DNA from: Phaseolus vulgaris
Lineage: Eukaryota; Streptophyta; Magnoliopsida; Fabales; Fabaceae
DNA length: 64,000 nt
Assembly (NCBI RefSeq): GCF_000499845.2
Contig: NC_023758.2
Location: forward strand, 33,050,816-33,114,815
Direction of reading: 5' to 3'
Shown one piece after another: positions 11,396 to 23,220 of this stretch. The notes under the pieces were generated by a model. The model ran no database searches and had not been told where the DNA came from. It was given only the letters and a program-made list of their open reading frames with translations. The first letter of the stretch is position 1. Each line of letters begins with the position of its first letter. The position numbers and the translations under genes are program-made.

Positions 11396-11966
11396 TGTAA
11401 GGGAAAGGAGAATATAGAAGTGTGGGTTTATGACTCACCTTTCCGTTTTCTTGTCATAATTGGGAGGTTAATTGTCGCAATCAATGGGAGATTAATTGCC
11501 GCAATCAATTGCAATCAATGGGAGATTAATTCCCACAATCAATTATCATCAATGGGAGGTTAATTATAATTAATTGTATTTATTATTGTTGTCTCCTAGA
11601 ACCACTATACATAGTGGCTTCCTTCAAACAATGTAATAACACTACAAAACACTACAAAACAAGCAACACACACTTTGCTTCCTCTCTCTTTTCATATACT
11701 CTCTATTTCTGTTCTTGGGTGTAAGTGTTTAACCCATATAGAGAGGATTTGTTTTAGGGCTATTTATCTATTAGTCTGAGAGGAATTCATTTTACTCCCA
11801 GTATCATTATAGTGAAAGTTTTGGCTCTCTCGCCGGTGGTTTTTTACCTCTATTTAAAGGGGTTTTCCACCTAAAAATTATGGTATCATTCTCACTTTAC
11901 TTGTTACTTTAATTTCTCATAATCTTTGGTTGAAATTATCACGCTTCTGCACACGATATCCCTACA
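11396..11966 (+). repeat. 5' LTR of a second Ty1/copia (Tork-like) element
   Basis: Begins TGTAAGGGAAAGG and ends GATATCCCTACA, so the ends form a short inverted repeat (TGTAAGGG / CCCTACA). The second half contains CTCTCTCGCCGGTGGTTTTT and ACCTCTATTTAAAGGGG, which I associate from memory with Tork-type copia LTRs. A gag fragment follows at 12205. The expected Met-tRNA PBS after the LTR is not intact. A small tandem array (11461-11575) sits in its first half. Confidence 0.65.
11461..11575 (+). repeat. Minisatellite in LTR
   Basis: About four imperfect units of CAATGGGAGATTAATTGC type, 20-36 bp apart, at the start of the copia LTR (its U3 side). Short U3 repeats of this kind often contain enhancer motifs, but no function can be read from the sequence. 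Confidence 0.7.
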
Positions 11967-12204
11967 AGAAGAAAGGTGGAAATTACTTTTTAGAGTTGTT
12001 GATTAGAGATGTATGATGTTTAAAATAATAATAGCAGTTGATGATATGCAATGATTGAACCCATTCACGAATCAAAAAGTAGAAAAAGAACTAATTGTTG
12101 TTGAAATATATCCAAAGTCGATCTTGTTGAATAAACTTTAAATGCTATTTTGTGGGTTTTAAATTTAGAAGTTGTGGAAAATAAAAGAATGAGAGTTTTG
12201 ATAG

Positions 12205-12561
12205 ATGAAAGGTCAAGAGTTGTTAGTGGGGTTTTATGACCATAATAAGGTTTTATTAACGAAGGCGACCATATATGATAATTGGAGCATTCAAATGAAA
12301 GTTCTTCTTGGTTCTCAAGATGTATGGAATGTGGTCAAAGAAGGTTTCGAAGAACCAACATATATCATGGGTTATACGTCGACTCAAACCAAGGCGTTGA
12401 AAGAGACACGATCAAAGGATAAGGCGACACTATACATGTTGTTCCGAGCCGTTGACGGGTGGAGCTTTGAGAAGATTGCTAGTGCAACTACCTCAAAAAA
12501 AGCATGGGACATTCTTAAAAAGGTGTTCAAAGGAGCCGACTGAGTTAAGGAAGTAAGTCTA
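12205..12561 (+). pseudogene. Copia gag fragment 1 (DUF4219/UBN2-like)
   Basis: Encodes YDNWSIQMKVLLGSQDVWNV, ALKETRSKDKATLYMLFRAV and SFEKIASATTSKKAWDILKK, the standard N-terminal half of Tork-type copia gag. A stop (TGA, 12541-12543) follows KGAD, then VKEVSL reads on to 12561. There the frame is broken by the solo LTR, and gag resumes at 13800. Confidence 0.85.
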
Positions 12562-13794
12562 TGATAAGTATCAAATTTCAACAATATTTCATATTAAAAT
12601 ATAGGCACTTATGAGTATTAATTGATAAAATAAACATTAAATAATCCCTAATTTATGAATTTATACATTTTTATATATTTTGTGATTTTAATTTAAATAA
12701 GAACGATTTATTCCCAAATTTGTGTTAGTTTCAGGATTTTAGGAAAAAATGAAGATGATTTGACAAAAGAAGAATATACAAAGCTAAAAAGGGAAAGTTG
12801 GAATGCACCAACACTCACCAATGCTCACCCACACTCGCCCAAGCTAGACACCACCAGTGGATCTCGCTGAAGCGAGCTCAATATTGTCCAAGCGAGATTG
12901 CTCTAGAAGCGTTGGGCCCAGGTGAGTCCATTAACGCCCAAGCAAGAAGTCACTTAATCCTAAGAAAATTAGGTTAAATAAGAGGCTTGAGGCACAACCC
13001 TAGACATCAGTGATTGAGAGGAAAACAACATTGAGTGAATTGTAATCCAATTAGGAGAATAGAAGGTGTTAGAAAACCCTAGAGGAGATAGTCGTCAAGA
13101 AGAAACATCCAAAATCTCTTTTCTTGCTCTCCCTGTTTGTAACAACCATCATGTGTGACTAATTCTACCCTTTGGGATTGAGAGTAATATGTTCAAACTC
13201 TTATATATTGAGGTGACATCTAAGCATAATATTTTGTTCTTGATAGATGATTAGTATTATTGTTTTGTTTGTAATGCTTGGTTTTCCATGATCTCAAAAC
13301 TTAGATTTGACTGGAAAGTACTTCTATGGTTCTGACCCAAATGACAATGCTTAACATATTTGAATGCTAGGAATAGATTTGAAATGTTAATTGCTATCAA
13401 CGTCTAATCTTAATGATAAGTTGTTTTTATAAATATGCGAGAAATCGATAATTAGGAAGCATCTTAATAATTTTATATGCGAGAAATCAATATAAATGAT
13501 TTTTCTACGGGCATCAATATCATTCAAATGACACAATATTCTCATGCTAAAATACAAAAGAGTGAGAAAGATGAACTTTAATCCTTATTTTTCCAATTGA
13601 AGCAATAAACTCTTTAACTTGTTTTCTTATTAATCATTGCCATCATAACAAATCTCAACAAACTTTTATTATTCTGTTTTAAATTTAGTGAATCTTTTAC
13701 TTGATTATTCAACTATTTCTTGTGGGTTCGATATTCGTCCTTAGGAACAAATTATTACTTTTGACAACGTGCACTTGGCGTAGAAAAGTCATGA
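12562..13794 (+). mobile_element. Solo LTR (Ty3/gypsy type), copy A, inserted in copia gag
   Basis: About 1.23 kb starting TGATAAGTATCAAATTTC and ending GAAAAGTCATGA. It splits gag precisely: VKEVSL before 12561 joins QTFRGELESM from 13800. The flanks GTCTA (12557-12561) and TTTTA (13795-13799) are a decayed 5-bp duplication. Relatives lie at 19003-19465, 22112-24208 and 47183-48423. The 3' end (GGGTTCGATATTCGTCCTTA ... GTGCACTTGGCG) resembles LTR ends of Tat/Athila-like gypsy elements. No coding region, hence solo LTR. Superfamily placement is inference. Confidence 0.75.
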
Positions 13795-13799
13795 TTTTA

Positions 13800-14285
13800 C
13801 AAACTTTTCGTGGTGAATTGGAGAGCATGAACAAGATGGAGTCGAAAAGTGTATCTGACTACGTCACACATGTACATACTGTGGTGAATCAACTCGACCA
13901 GAATGGTGCAACGTTAATCGATACAGAAGTTGTGGAAATATTTTGAGAACATTAACTGCCAATTTTTAGAGTATTGTGTGTGTGATAGAAAGGTCAAAGG
14001 ACCTAGCGACGCTCACAATCGACGAGCTCGTCAATTCTCTCAAGGCACACAAGCAACATAGAAAGAAGAAGAAAGAGGAAACACTCGAGAAAGAACTTCA
14101 AACCAAGGCATAAAAAAACGAAAATGAACTTTATTATTAAAAAATTTGAAGTAGAGGGCGTGGTTGTGGAAGTCGTGGAAAAGGTCGCGGTGGTAAATGC
14201 AGGAGTCATGAAGGGTACTATAAGGAAGCTGAATCAATCTGATTTAAAAGAGAAACATGTTTTTCTAAGGAAAGAGAAAAACAAC
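13800..14285 (+). pseudogene. Copia gag fragment 2
   Basis: Continues gag across the solo LTR: QTFRGELESMNKMESKSVSD then YVTHVHTVVNQLDQNG. After a stop near 13946 it resumes in another frame with SKDLATLTIDELVNSLKAHK and a Gly/Arg-rich tract (14150-14215) of the kind that precedes the zinc knuckle. Interrupted again near 14286 by another insertion; the knuckle reappears at about 15107. Confidence 0.75.
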
Positions 14286-15082
14286 TGGTTGAATTTACGA
14301 TATAATCGGTTGTTTTACACTTAGCTTGTTTGAAGGTTTTCAAAACTGTTTTTGACTTGGTTGACTAACTGTCAAAACCAATTCAACCGGTTAAAACGAC
14401 ATTTCAACCAGTTTATTGTCACATTCCTTAACCGCTTTTCAAAAACCTGTTAAATTTGTTTTCAGTTGAATTAAAACTGGTTGACTCGTGATTAACGGCT
14501 AAAACGGCTAGATTTAAGAACTATAAATATGGTTTCTCTTTGTATTCAAAATCACACAGAAAGTGAGATTGAAAACATTTTTTTAGAAGAGATTTGATTC
14601 AAAGTTTTGCAAGATTGCCTAAAGGCTGTGTATTGGTTCAAGAACTAATCTTAGGAGCTCTGTGATTCCTGAAATACCATGTGTAATTTGTTCCTTTTTT
14701 ATTCTTGTAATTGTTAATTTTCTATACTTGTAAAGTTTATAAACCTATAATGTCAGAGACTGTTCTGGCTGTGGTTGTGTGAAAGGTAAAGAGGATGAGT
14801 GTTCTTGGGTTATCAATATCACCTCATTGTGGCTTTGAGTGTGTGTAATATGTGATTGATTGCTAGTGAAAAACCCAATGGTTGTTCTGGGGACTGGATG
14901 TAGCTGAGAGGTTGAGTGAACCATTATAAACACACACACACATTATAAACCGTTTGATTTGATTTTGTTATTTATGTTACCATAAACAACTGATTAAAAC
15001 GAAGTTTCAACTGATTGATTTTCTGCAAACGGTTTCAATTACTTTGTTCACCCCCCTCTTGTTTAGGCCATTAAATCTAACA
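14286..15082 (+). mobile_element. Second LTR-like insertion in copia gag (SIRE-like 3' end)
   Basis: Starts TGGTTGAATTTACG, ends GCCATTAAATCTAACA, and shortly before the end contains TTCACCCCCCTCTTGT, a sequence common at the 3' ends of SIRE/Maximus-type copia LTRs. It repeatedly contains ACTGGTTGA / AACCGGTT-like motifs. A related sequence lies at 50893-52079. The flanks (ACAAC, AAGGC) do not give a clear duplication, so the ends are uncertain by a few bases. Confidence 0.5.
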
Positions 15083-15159
15083 AAGGCAATCGATCGAAAT
15101 ATTCCAACACGTGCTACAAATGTCACAAATATTGATGTGAATGCAATAGCAAGAATACA
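15083..15159 (+). pseudogene. Copia gag zinc-knuckle remnant
   Basis: Encodes NTCYKCHKY, a stop, then CECN. This is the CCHC knuckle of the same gag, now broken where the Gly-His should be. It marks where the copia element continues after the 14286-15082 insertion. It is then cut off by the minus-strand gypsy LTR. Confidence 0.55.
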
Positions 15160-16112
15160 TGATTCTTTGACATTCTTAGGAACAACTTGAGTTGGTCATG
15201 AATTGGCACTTTAATTAGAATTGGATCAATGTTCTAATTCTAGAACTGACCAAGACTTTGCACCGAACCAAAGCTTACATGGAAGTCCATGTATTGTCAA
15301 ATTGAATCAAGCAACAAGAATGGAAGAAAACACAATGGAATACAGCCAAAGAACATGAATTACCGAACAGAATTGAGAAATACAGCAAAGTACCGAACAT
15401 AAATGAAGAACAATTAAGCTAGAACATGAACTAGAAAGAAGGAACAAAGCTTGAGAATAGAAAACTTATGGAGATGGAAGGAGAGGTGAGTGATCACGCC
15501 ACTTAGAGTGTGGATACTCCAAGATTAGTGAGTTGCCGCCACTTGAGGTTCACCATAGACACCCAAGATAAGACTTGATGAAGGCACCAAAGCTCTTCCA
15601 ATTTCTCTCTCAAATTGAGTAGAGTTTTCTTACTACAATTTCCAAATCTGATTTGTACAAGGGCAACACCTTTATTTATAGCCTAAAAGGTGCTGAAATG
15701 CTAAGCTAATCAAATGCAAATGTGCCCCTAATGACATACAACTTTCGGCGCCAACTAGTGCATGTAGGAAGTGTGACTTTCCTTCCTAGTTTGGCACCTC
15801 CTAACTCATATCTACACTCCCCCTAGCATCCCTTACTAAGTTCACACCCCCCTAAGCTTCTAATATTTCTAAACTACAACTAAGGATGCTTTTCCACAAG
15901 AGGTTTCTTATGTTTCCCTCTTAAGCACCATCTACCAAAGATATTACAAATAAAGAAAACAATTGTCCATTATTTTCTAAGGCCTTGAACATGCTTCTTG
16001 TAAGCCTTTGAGAAGGATGAATAACGTCTTGCACATCTACCTCTTGATCCTCTTCCTCCTCTTGTCCTTGTTGATTGGCTTCTATTTGTCCTTGGCCTTG
16101 ATCTCCATCAAA
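15160..16112 (-). mobile_element. Ty3/gypsy 3' end (pol C-terminus and 3' LTR)
   Basis: On the minus strand: a pol C-terminal tail (16112-15921) with an acidic run and HPSQRLTRSMFKALENNGQ, then a polypurine tract (TTAGGGGGG, RC of 15847-15855), then an LTR starting TGTGAACTTAGTAAGGG at 15846. The LTR has a TATA-like box (CTATAAATAAAGG, RC near 15670-15685) and runs to about 15160. The left end is approximate. A related 3' end lies at 39105-40138. No 5' LTR or rest of pol is present nearby. Confidence 0.6.
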
Positions 16113-16330
16113 TATGGTCACTATGCAAAGGATTGCAACTCCGGTAAATGTTATAATTGTGGTAAAGTGGGACATTTTGGAAAAGATTGTCGACCCAACC
16201 TATGTAGGTAAAGCTTACCACACGAAGAAGGCACAAAGATGTCCAAAGGAGAAAAATGCAAATCAAAATGAAAGAAACAGATATATGTATGCCAATGCTC
16301 CCGGAAACCCAAAGAAAGGGTGAGGCTAAA
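16112..16330 (+). pseudogene. Ty3/gypsy gag zinc-knuckle fragment
   Basis: Encodes GHYAKDCNSGKCYNCGKVGH then FGKDCRPNLC. This gives one complete CCHC knuckle (CYNCGKVGHFGKDC) and the second half of another, typical of Ty3/gypsy gag. A frame change then gives CPKEKNANQNERNRYMYANA. It lies on the strand opposite to the gypsy 3' end just to its left, so it is either a different element or a rearranged part. Confidence 0.6.
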
Positions 16331-19002
16331 TGCGAGAAGACAACACCTAATGTATCACAGAGACGTAAAAGACAAGAAAAGAAAGCAAGAGTGAAAGAAG
16401 ACAAATAGCAAAGAAAGCATGATCATGCTAAATGACATATGACAGTAATAATGCAAAAAATACGTGGAATGGCTATATCACACAACCATACACATGCAAG
16501 ACAGTAGGGCAAAAAAAAAATGCAAACGAGAAAATTCTGAAAAACTATAAAGAAAAAGAAAATACACAAAAGTCTGTGATACAGAAAAAAAATCACACGG
16601 ATATGAAACGGAAAAAGAAGTGGGATTTTAGGTTTGTGAAATGAAGGAAACTAAAGTATCTCTTGTTACCTCGTTGTCTCCGCTTGAGATTAAGTCTAGA
16701 GAGCCAGGTAAACCCATCGGCAGGTGGCAACACTTCACTTCTTAAGGCACCCTTCAAACACCACCAAAAACCAACACAATAGAGGAAAACAAAGAATAAA
16801 GCAAGAAAAGCTCAATGTCAACAAAATTAGCTAAACCAAAGAGGAATAAATGTGACAAAAGATAATAGAAAGACAACAAAGACATTCAAAAAAAGTAAAG
16901 CAACCAATAAAGGAAGCACAAGCAAAAGGACCTACGAAGAGCTCTAGAAAAGATTTCAAAAACCAATATCTAGAGTAATTGATAGTGTTTGTTCCAAAAT
17001 TTATACAAAACGATTTGCAAACATAGATAATACTGAAATTTTTATGGTATATGATGTACTCAATGATGTACAAAATGCCACAAATTTGAGGCCAAAAAAA
17101 TATGTAGACACTAAGAAACAAATCAACCCAAACTGGTAAAAACAGAAACAGTTTGGTAGCACAGGAAAAACTGGTTTCAAAACTAGCAGATTGAATTGTA
17201 CAATTTATGGTAGTTTTTCTATAGCTAATTGGAAGATGGAAATTTAACCAGTTCAAGGTAAAAGATGAAACAACATATAATAAAAGTTTCAGGCCAAAAC
17301 AACAAGGGAATTAGGTGCAAAAAAATTAAAATCAAGAACAAAACTGGTACTGAAACAGGATTTCACACATAAAAACGTTTTGTCTTTTGAAATTTATATT
17401 TTTTTTTTGAAGTTGAAACTAGGACGTGCCTTTTTTTTTACTGAGGTTTGGTAACATGTAAATGGTGTTACACAAAAATTTTTAGAAACTTTGGATACGA
17501 ACCGTGGTCAAAATAAATTTCGCAAATCAGATTGCAAGTATGAAATTATGGAAAAACTGGCAGAAAACTCCTAAAGGAAGCAAAGGATGACAAAACCGCA
17601 ATGAAACAGTACAAATGCTGCAAGAAACGTACCAAAGAACGAAGAGTAAGTGAGGATACTCATACTAGGGTACACAAAGCAAATCACACCAAAACTAAAA
17701 CAAAACAACACCAAAACTTTAATCAAACAGGTTGTGTGCATGTATAGAAAAACTCACACAATGATCATACAACAACAACACAGAATGAATGGTGACAAGA
17801 TTAAGAAAAAATGTAATGTGACAATTGACATGCAATCATTGAAACCCTAAACAACACCTAAAAGAAGACAAATATGGGATTAAACACACGAAACAACAAG
17901 AAACACAAGCAGAATCAAGAAAAACAGCAAGAACACCCTTGGTTTGACAGGTTGTGGTGCGAACAGTGTGTGAAATATTTGGCACAAAATAAAACCTAAC
18001 AAAACTCAAGATAAACCTAGAGAATCACATACAAGACATATTAAATGGTAAAAGTGGAAAGAAAACAACAAAAGAACAGATTAAACACAAGAAAACAATA
18101 AGAACTTATAACAATAGAGAGGTTTGGAAGCGAAAAGTGTTTGATGAATGTTCCAAAGCAAATTAACCGTTTAAATTGTATAAAAGGGATATTAAACGAT
18201 AAAACATCCAAGAAAACACAGAATTCACCGATTAAAATGAAGAAAACAACAAGAACCAGTAAAAACAGTAAAGAATACAGAGGTTGTGCAGCAGAACTGA
18301 ATGAAAAAATGTTTGATGAATGTGTGAACGAAATAATTGGTGAAAACTGAATTTAATCGATGGAAACAAGATTTAAACGGTGGAAACACAAGAATGATGG
18401 AAAGTTAACCAAGAACAAGTATGAACCATGAAGAACAGCGCCTGACAGAATTTTATTTTGAGAAAATTGACTTAGCTTGGTCGAAGGATTTGAGATGCTT
18501 TGATCCACCTGATGTGATTCATGGTTCATACTTGTGGAAGTGAGGAATGAGAGGCAGCGGAAGACATGATTGAAGTGTGAAGGAAACCGAATAGATGAAC
18601 ATGTGTTGACAATGGTGTATGCATGAAGAGGAAGTTGGTGAGGTCAACCTTCCAAGAGTTTACTAGGCCTTCTAGGCTTGCAAACAAGAAGATATTTGAG
18701 AGAGAATGATTTTTGAATTCAGAAAACTTAATTCACAATAATATCAAATCTAATTACAAAATGTGAATGCAAGCTATTTATATAAGATAAGAAATAACTT
18801 GCTCCTTAAGCTATTCTAACTCTTATGTAATGTTTATACATTTGTATTTGCATCGAATATAAGGGAACACATAAGCAGAATCTTCTGCCTAGAACCTCCT
18901 TTCTCTATTCTTCTAGTCAAAGCTCGAGTCAAGAGACCTATGTGTATATTAGTAGATGAGACTCTATCAACTAGGATATAACTTTTTCAAATGGTTTATA
19001 TA
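16331..19002. other. Repeat-derived A-rich region, no gene
   Basis: The plus strand is strikingly A- and purine-rich for over 2 kb, with many GAAAACAACAAGAA-like stretches. No convincing coding frame. From about 18540 to 18960 the sequence looks like a minus-strand LTR-type regulatory region (TATATAA-like box near 18777-18784). A perfect 17-bp inverted repeat sits at 18415-18431 / 18519-18535. Probably the interior and end of a decayed LTR element, but it cannot be assigned. Confidence 0.4.
18415..18535. repeat. 17-bp inverted repeat with 87-bp loop
   Basis: ACAAGTATGAACCATGA at 18415-18431 is the exact reverse complement of TCATGGTTCATACTTGT at 18519-18535. It may be the trace of two opposed element ends, or a hairpin. 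Confidence 0.8.
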
Positions 19003-19465
19003 AGTGTCTAATTTCAATAATATTTCATATTAAAATATAGACACTTATGAGTATTAATTTCTAATTTACATATAAAATAATCCTTAATTTATGAATTTAT
19101 ACTTTTTTACATTTTTTATGATCTTTATTTGAATAAGAGCATTTTATTCCCAAAATTGGTGTTAATTGCAAGTTTTTAGGGGAAAATGGAGATTTGGATT
19201 AAAGAGGAATGATTAGAGCTAAAAAGAGAAAGTTGGACGGTCTCAAAATGCATAAAAGCGCCGAAAACCCAACTTTGTAATAGGGATTCTCGCTCAAGCA
19301 ACATTTTCGAAAATCACCGCCTTTCTCGCTCAAGCAAGAATGCATTACACAAATTGGGTTATTTTTATGTTTTATCAAGAAGTCCATTAGCACGACAAAA
19401 GAAGTCACTTAACCCTAGTAAATTAGGTTAAATAAGGGACGAGAGGCATAACCCTAGTGCGCAAG
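19003..19465 (+). repeat. Solo-LTR family, copy B (5' part only)
   Basis: Begins ATAAGTGTCTAATTTCAATA and follows copy A in order: ATTCCCAAA block, the AAAGTTGGA block, two CTCGCTCAAGCAAG remnants, and AATTAGGTTAAATAAGGGAC ... CATAACCCTAG. It stops at about 19465, where a MITE-like hairpin begins. The rest of the LTR is absent. Confidence 0.7.
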
Positions 19466-19735
19466 ATTTTAGTTACTTACTACTTTATATTCTAAATTAA
19501 TTTGTATTAGTCTTTTAGAAACTAATTTAGAATATAAAATATTAGTAGCTAAAATCTTGGTATATAATTTAGATACCAATTTATAAACTATTTTATAATT
19601 TTTTATTAATAATAGAAATCATTTTATATATCAATAATTTTTAGTTATTAAAATAATATTTAATTAAGTCAATATAGTGACTAATTGTTTTTTATTTTTA
19701 AATTTGGTGATTATTTAATGATTTTATTGTAGTGT
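19466..19735. mobile_element. MITE-like hairpin element (CACTA-derived family)
   Basis: Opens with a long imperfect palindrome (19466-19519 against 19517-19557; both arms contain ATTCTAAATTAAT / ATTAATTTAGAAT-type sequence). It ends TTTAATGATTTTATTGTAGTG, the typical 3' end of a MITE family also seen at 58137, 61085 and 61673. No protein. The 5' CACTA end is not visible, so this copy is truncated or rearranged. Confidence 0.5.
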
Positions 19736-20525
19736 AAATTGTGAAAAATATAATAATTGTATGTGACTATTGATAATATATTATGATGAAAGGTGTTGAT
19801 ATTATACTTTGTACCTTTAATTTAATTTAATGTGAGATTAATTCAAGTTAACTTATCTTTATTTTCTAATAAATTTTCACAAAAGTAGTTTAAAAATAGA
19901 CATAAAAGTTTTATATTTTATTTTTTCTATGATTGTGGAAAACTTTATGTAAAGTTATGAGCCAAATGTTCCTTATATATATGGTTGATTTTTAGTTTTC
20001 AATTAAATATTAATATTTATTCATATATTAACAATAAGTTATATTAATATTTATGTACATATTTTTTTATGTTTTCTACTGTCGTATATCAACATTTATA
20101 TTCATTTTTAGTTATAATATATCAATAGCTGTTTATAATTTGTGTAAAAAAATAGTTAAAGTATTAGTATTTATAAAGACAGCACTTCTGTTTGAATCTG
20201 TGGAATGGGGGCGGTTAAAGTTTATGATGTTCCACTTGTGAGTTGGGTCTTTTCTTTTGCTTTTTAGAAAAAATGAAAGAAGGCAAATTTCCACCACTCG
20301 GGTCGCTCCCATAATGAGAACCCAAACCTGAGTATGCAATATCTACAATGGGCACAAACTCATTATCAATAAAACTAGGGCCACTATTTTCATGTTTCTT
20401 TTTGATATTTTTATTATATTAATTTATCATCATTTATTTTATATGTAAACTTTTTGTTAATATTAATAGATATTGTAGTACTTTTTCAAAACTTCAATTT
20501 AATGATATATTTTATTTAGATTTAA
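19736..20525. other. AT-rich stretch before CACTA transposase
   Basis: AT-rich, no coding frame of interest. A CACTATTTTCATG motif at about 20389 might be the 5' end of the CACTA element, but no subterminal repeats support this. Confidence 0.4.
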
Positions 20526-22010
20526 ATGTTAAGAATCCATAAAATGATATTTTATTTCATGATTGAGATGAATATATTAGAGGAATTGGCACCGCGAGAA
20601 GTTGGTAAACATACATATTTATCTGCAGCGTGTTACACTTTATCGAAGAATGAGAAAACAAATTTTTGTGAGTGTCTTAAAGGTGTCAAGGTACCACAAG
20701 GATACTCTTCAAATTTTAAGAGTCTTGTATCTATGCATGATTTGAAACTAATTGTTTTAAAATCTCATGATTGTCACGTTCTAATGCAACAATTACTATC
20801 AGTGGTTATTCGTAGAATCTTGCCAAAAAATTGTTAGGCATACAATAACTCAACTATGTTCATTTTTCAAATTGATATGCAGTAAAAAAAATTGACCCTC
20901 AAGAGTTGGATGAACTTGAAGAAGAAATTATTGTTATGTTGTGTCAACTCGAGATGTTTTTCCTCCATCATTTTTTGATATCATGGTGCACTTGGTGGTT
21001 CATCTTGTAAGAGAAATTAGATTTTGTGGACCAATTTATATGCAATGGATGTATCCATTTGAACGATGCATGAAGATTTTGAAGGGATATGTGAAGAATC
21101 AATGTCATCTAGAAGCTTCCATTATTGAGAGATACATTTAAGAGGAAGCTATCGAGTTCTATTCCGAGTACATGTTAATAGAAAAATCTATAGAAGTTCC
21201 TCAAACATGTTGGCACTCTCATAGATTGATGAGTAAATCTTCAAAAGGTGTACATGTCATAAGTAAATCTAAAGAAGAGGTTTTGCAAACACATTTGTAT
21301 ATCCTGGATAACACTAATAAGGAGTTATTGTACTTAGTTGCACAAAAGACATTGTTAAATACAAGAATCTAAGGCAATAAGGAAAATGGGTGTTAATCGA
21401 GCATAACAAAACTTTCATGCCATGGTTTAAGCAACAAACCATGAATGATCCATCAGCATCTGAAACATTAACATGACTTGCAAACAGTCTAAAGTTTGAT
21501 GTTTTATGTTGTTCTAGCTATAAAGTAAATGATTGTTTCGAGATGATAAAAGTACAATGCAAAATAGTGGAGTCACTTTGGAGGCAGATTCCATGAAGTT
21601 TTCAAATTCAAAAGATCAAAATCCTATTGTGGAATCAATGTCTTATTATGGTGTCATAGTAGAGATTTGGGAGGTAATTATACCAGGTTTTTTTGTACCT
21701 AGTTCAAATGCAAGTGAGTTGACAATAAGACTGGTTTGAAAGATGATGAATTAGGAATAACTTTGGTTGACTTTCGAAAGATAGGTTATCATGAGAAACC
21801 ATAATGACATATAAAGCTTCCCAAGTTTTCTATATCCAAGACCCTACATTTGAAAATAGGTTTGTTGTGCTACATGAAAAAAAAAATAATAATGACCTAG
21901 AAGATGAAGAACCAAATAATGACATTTGTCATATTCAATAACTTAAGAGAAGGCCGATCAATAAAGAGTACGAGGATGTTGTCGATGTTGTACATGATAC
22001 TCAAAATGAT
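20526..22010 (+). pseudogene. TNP2-like CACTA transposase, C-terminal part (DUF4218 and DUF4216)
   Basis: Pieces in several frames give the DUF4218 signature: ACYTLSKNEKTNFCECLKGV, KVPQGYSSNFKSLVSMHDLK, LKSHDCHVLMQQLL, then FPPSFFDIMVHLVVHLVREI, QWMYPFERCMKILKGYVKNQ and SIIERYI. DUF4216-like sequence follows: DDKSTMQNSGVTLEADSMKF, MSYYGVIVEIWEV and, further on, a decayed FYIQDPTF-like stretch. TNP2 transposases cut and join CACTA ends; the catalytic N-terminal half is absent here. Stops and frameshifts occur between 20838 and 20940, at 21141, at 21372 and after 21739. Confidence 0.85.
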
Positions 22011-22812
22011 CATGAAGAAGGAATATATATATTTGTATGTCTATGTGTTTCAAGTTTATTTTTACACTATATAATTGTTATTATGTTTTATATTCTTAAT
22101 ACTAATCATATTGATAGTTGTTCATATGTGAGTAATATTTCACATTAAAATACAAACACTTATAGATATTTATTGATAAAATAACTATAATTTAACCCCT
22201 AATTTATGAATTTAAATCTTTTTACATATTTGTTATTATAATGTGAATAAGAACGATTTATTCCCAAATTTATGGGAATAAGAGGTGATAGAAAATCCTA
22301 AAGGAGACCGCAGTTAAGGAGAAACATCTTGGATCTTCTTTTCTTGCTTTCTCACTACAAGAAATTTTAGTATTACATACAACACAAATCCGTATGTAAG
22401 AGATAATCCGTATCTAAAACATAATGACATACGAACAAAAATCGGTATGTAAAACTATCGTAGATAACTATTACATAAAATCTGTATGTAATTACATATA
22501 AATAAATCCATATGTAAGTAATTGCCTGTTAGATTTACATATGAAAATTTTGGTATGTAATTACTAAAGTATTACATAATAAAAAATCCATGTTACTGTA
22601 ATTTTTTTTAATATTAAAAACTTTTTTTCCATGAATATATTTGTTTATGTCTATTTCTAAATGATTTTTAAGTTACATCACATTATCTAATAAATCCTTA
22701 AATACTATATAAAAGTAAAATAAATTCATTTTTTCTTTTATGAAAATTAAGAAACAATGAAATAAAAATGGTAAAGTTAAGGGTCTTAATAAATTTAAAT
22801 ATATTTTTGTAA

Positions 22813-23118
22813 AATCTATAAATTTAACGTTATTAACAAAATAAAATATTTTTAATACGTTTAAATGAGTTAAATGACTCTTAAACATTTATATAAGGAA
22901 GTAAAATATATTTCTTATAAAACCATAAATTTAACGTTATTAACTAAATAAAATATTTTTAATACGTTTAAATTAGTTAAATGACTATTAAATATTTATA
23001 TAAGGAAGTAAAATATTTTTTTTAAATCATAAATTTAACGTTATTAACTAAATAAAACATTTTTAATACGTTTAAAATTGGTTAAATAACTCTTAAATAT
23101 TTATATAAAGAAGTATAA
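22813..23118. repeat. Three tandem copies of a ~105-bp AT-rich unit
   Basis: The block AAATTTAACGTTATTAAC starts at 22820, 22927 and 23031 (spacings 107 and 104). Each unit continues with AATACGTTTAAA..TTAAAT and AAATATTTATATAAGGAAGT. The units are highly similar, so the duplication is fairly recent. Located in the interior of the nested CACTA element. Confidence 0.9.
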
Positions 23119-23220
23119 TATGGAACAGCAAAAAATTATTGAATCATAAATAGACCTTAAACACTATAGAGTACAAATTGAACTAATGAACACAAGTAGA
23201 GTACAAATTCAAGAACCTTT

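Noticed and set aside
13720..13740. GGGTTCGATATTC as a tRNA or SINE B-box
   Set aside because: It is a conserved part of the solo LTR 3' end and recurs in copies A, C and D; no A-box upstream.
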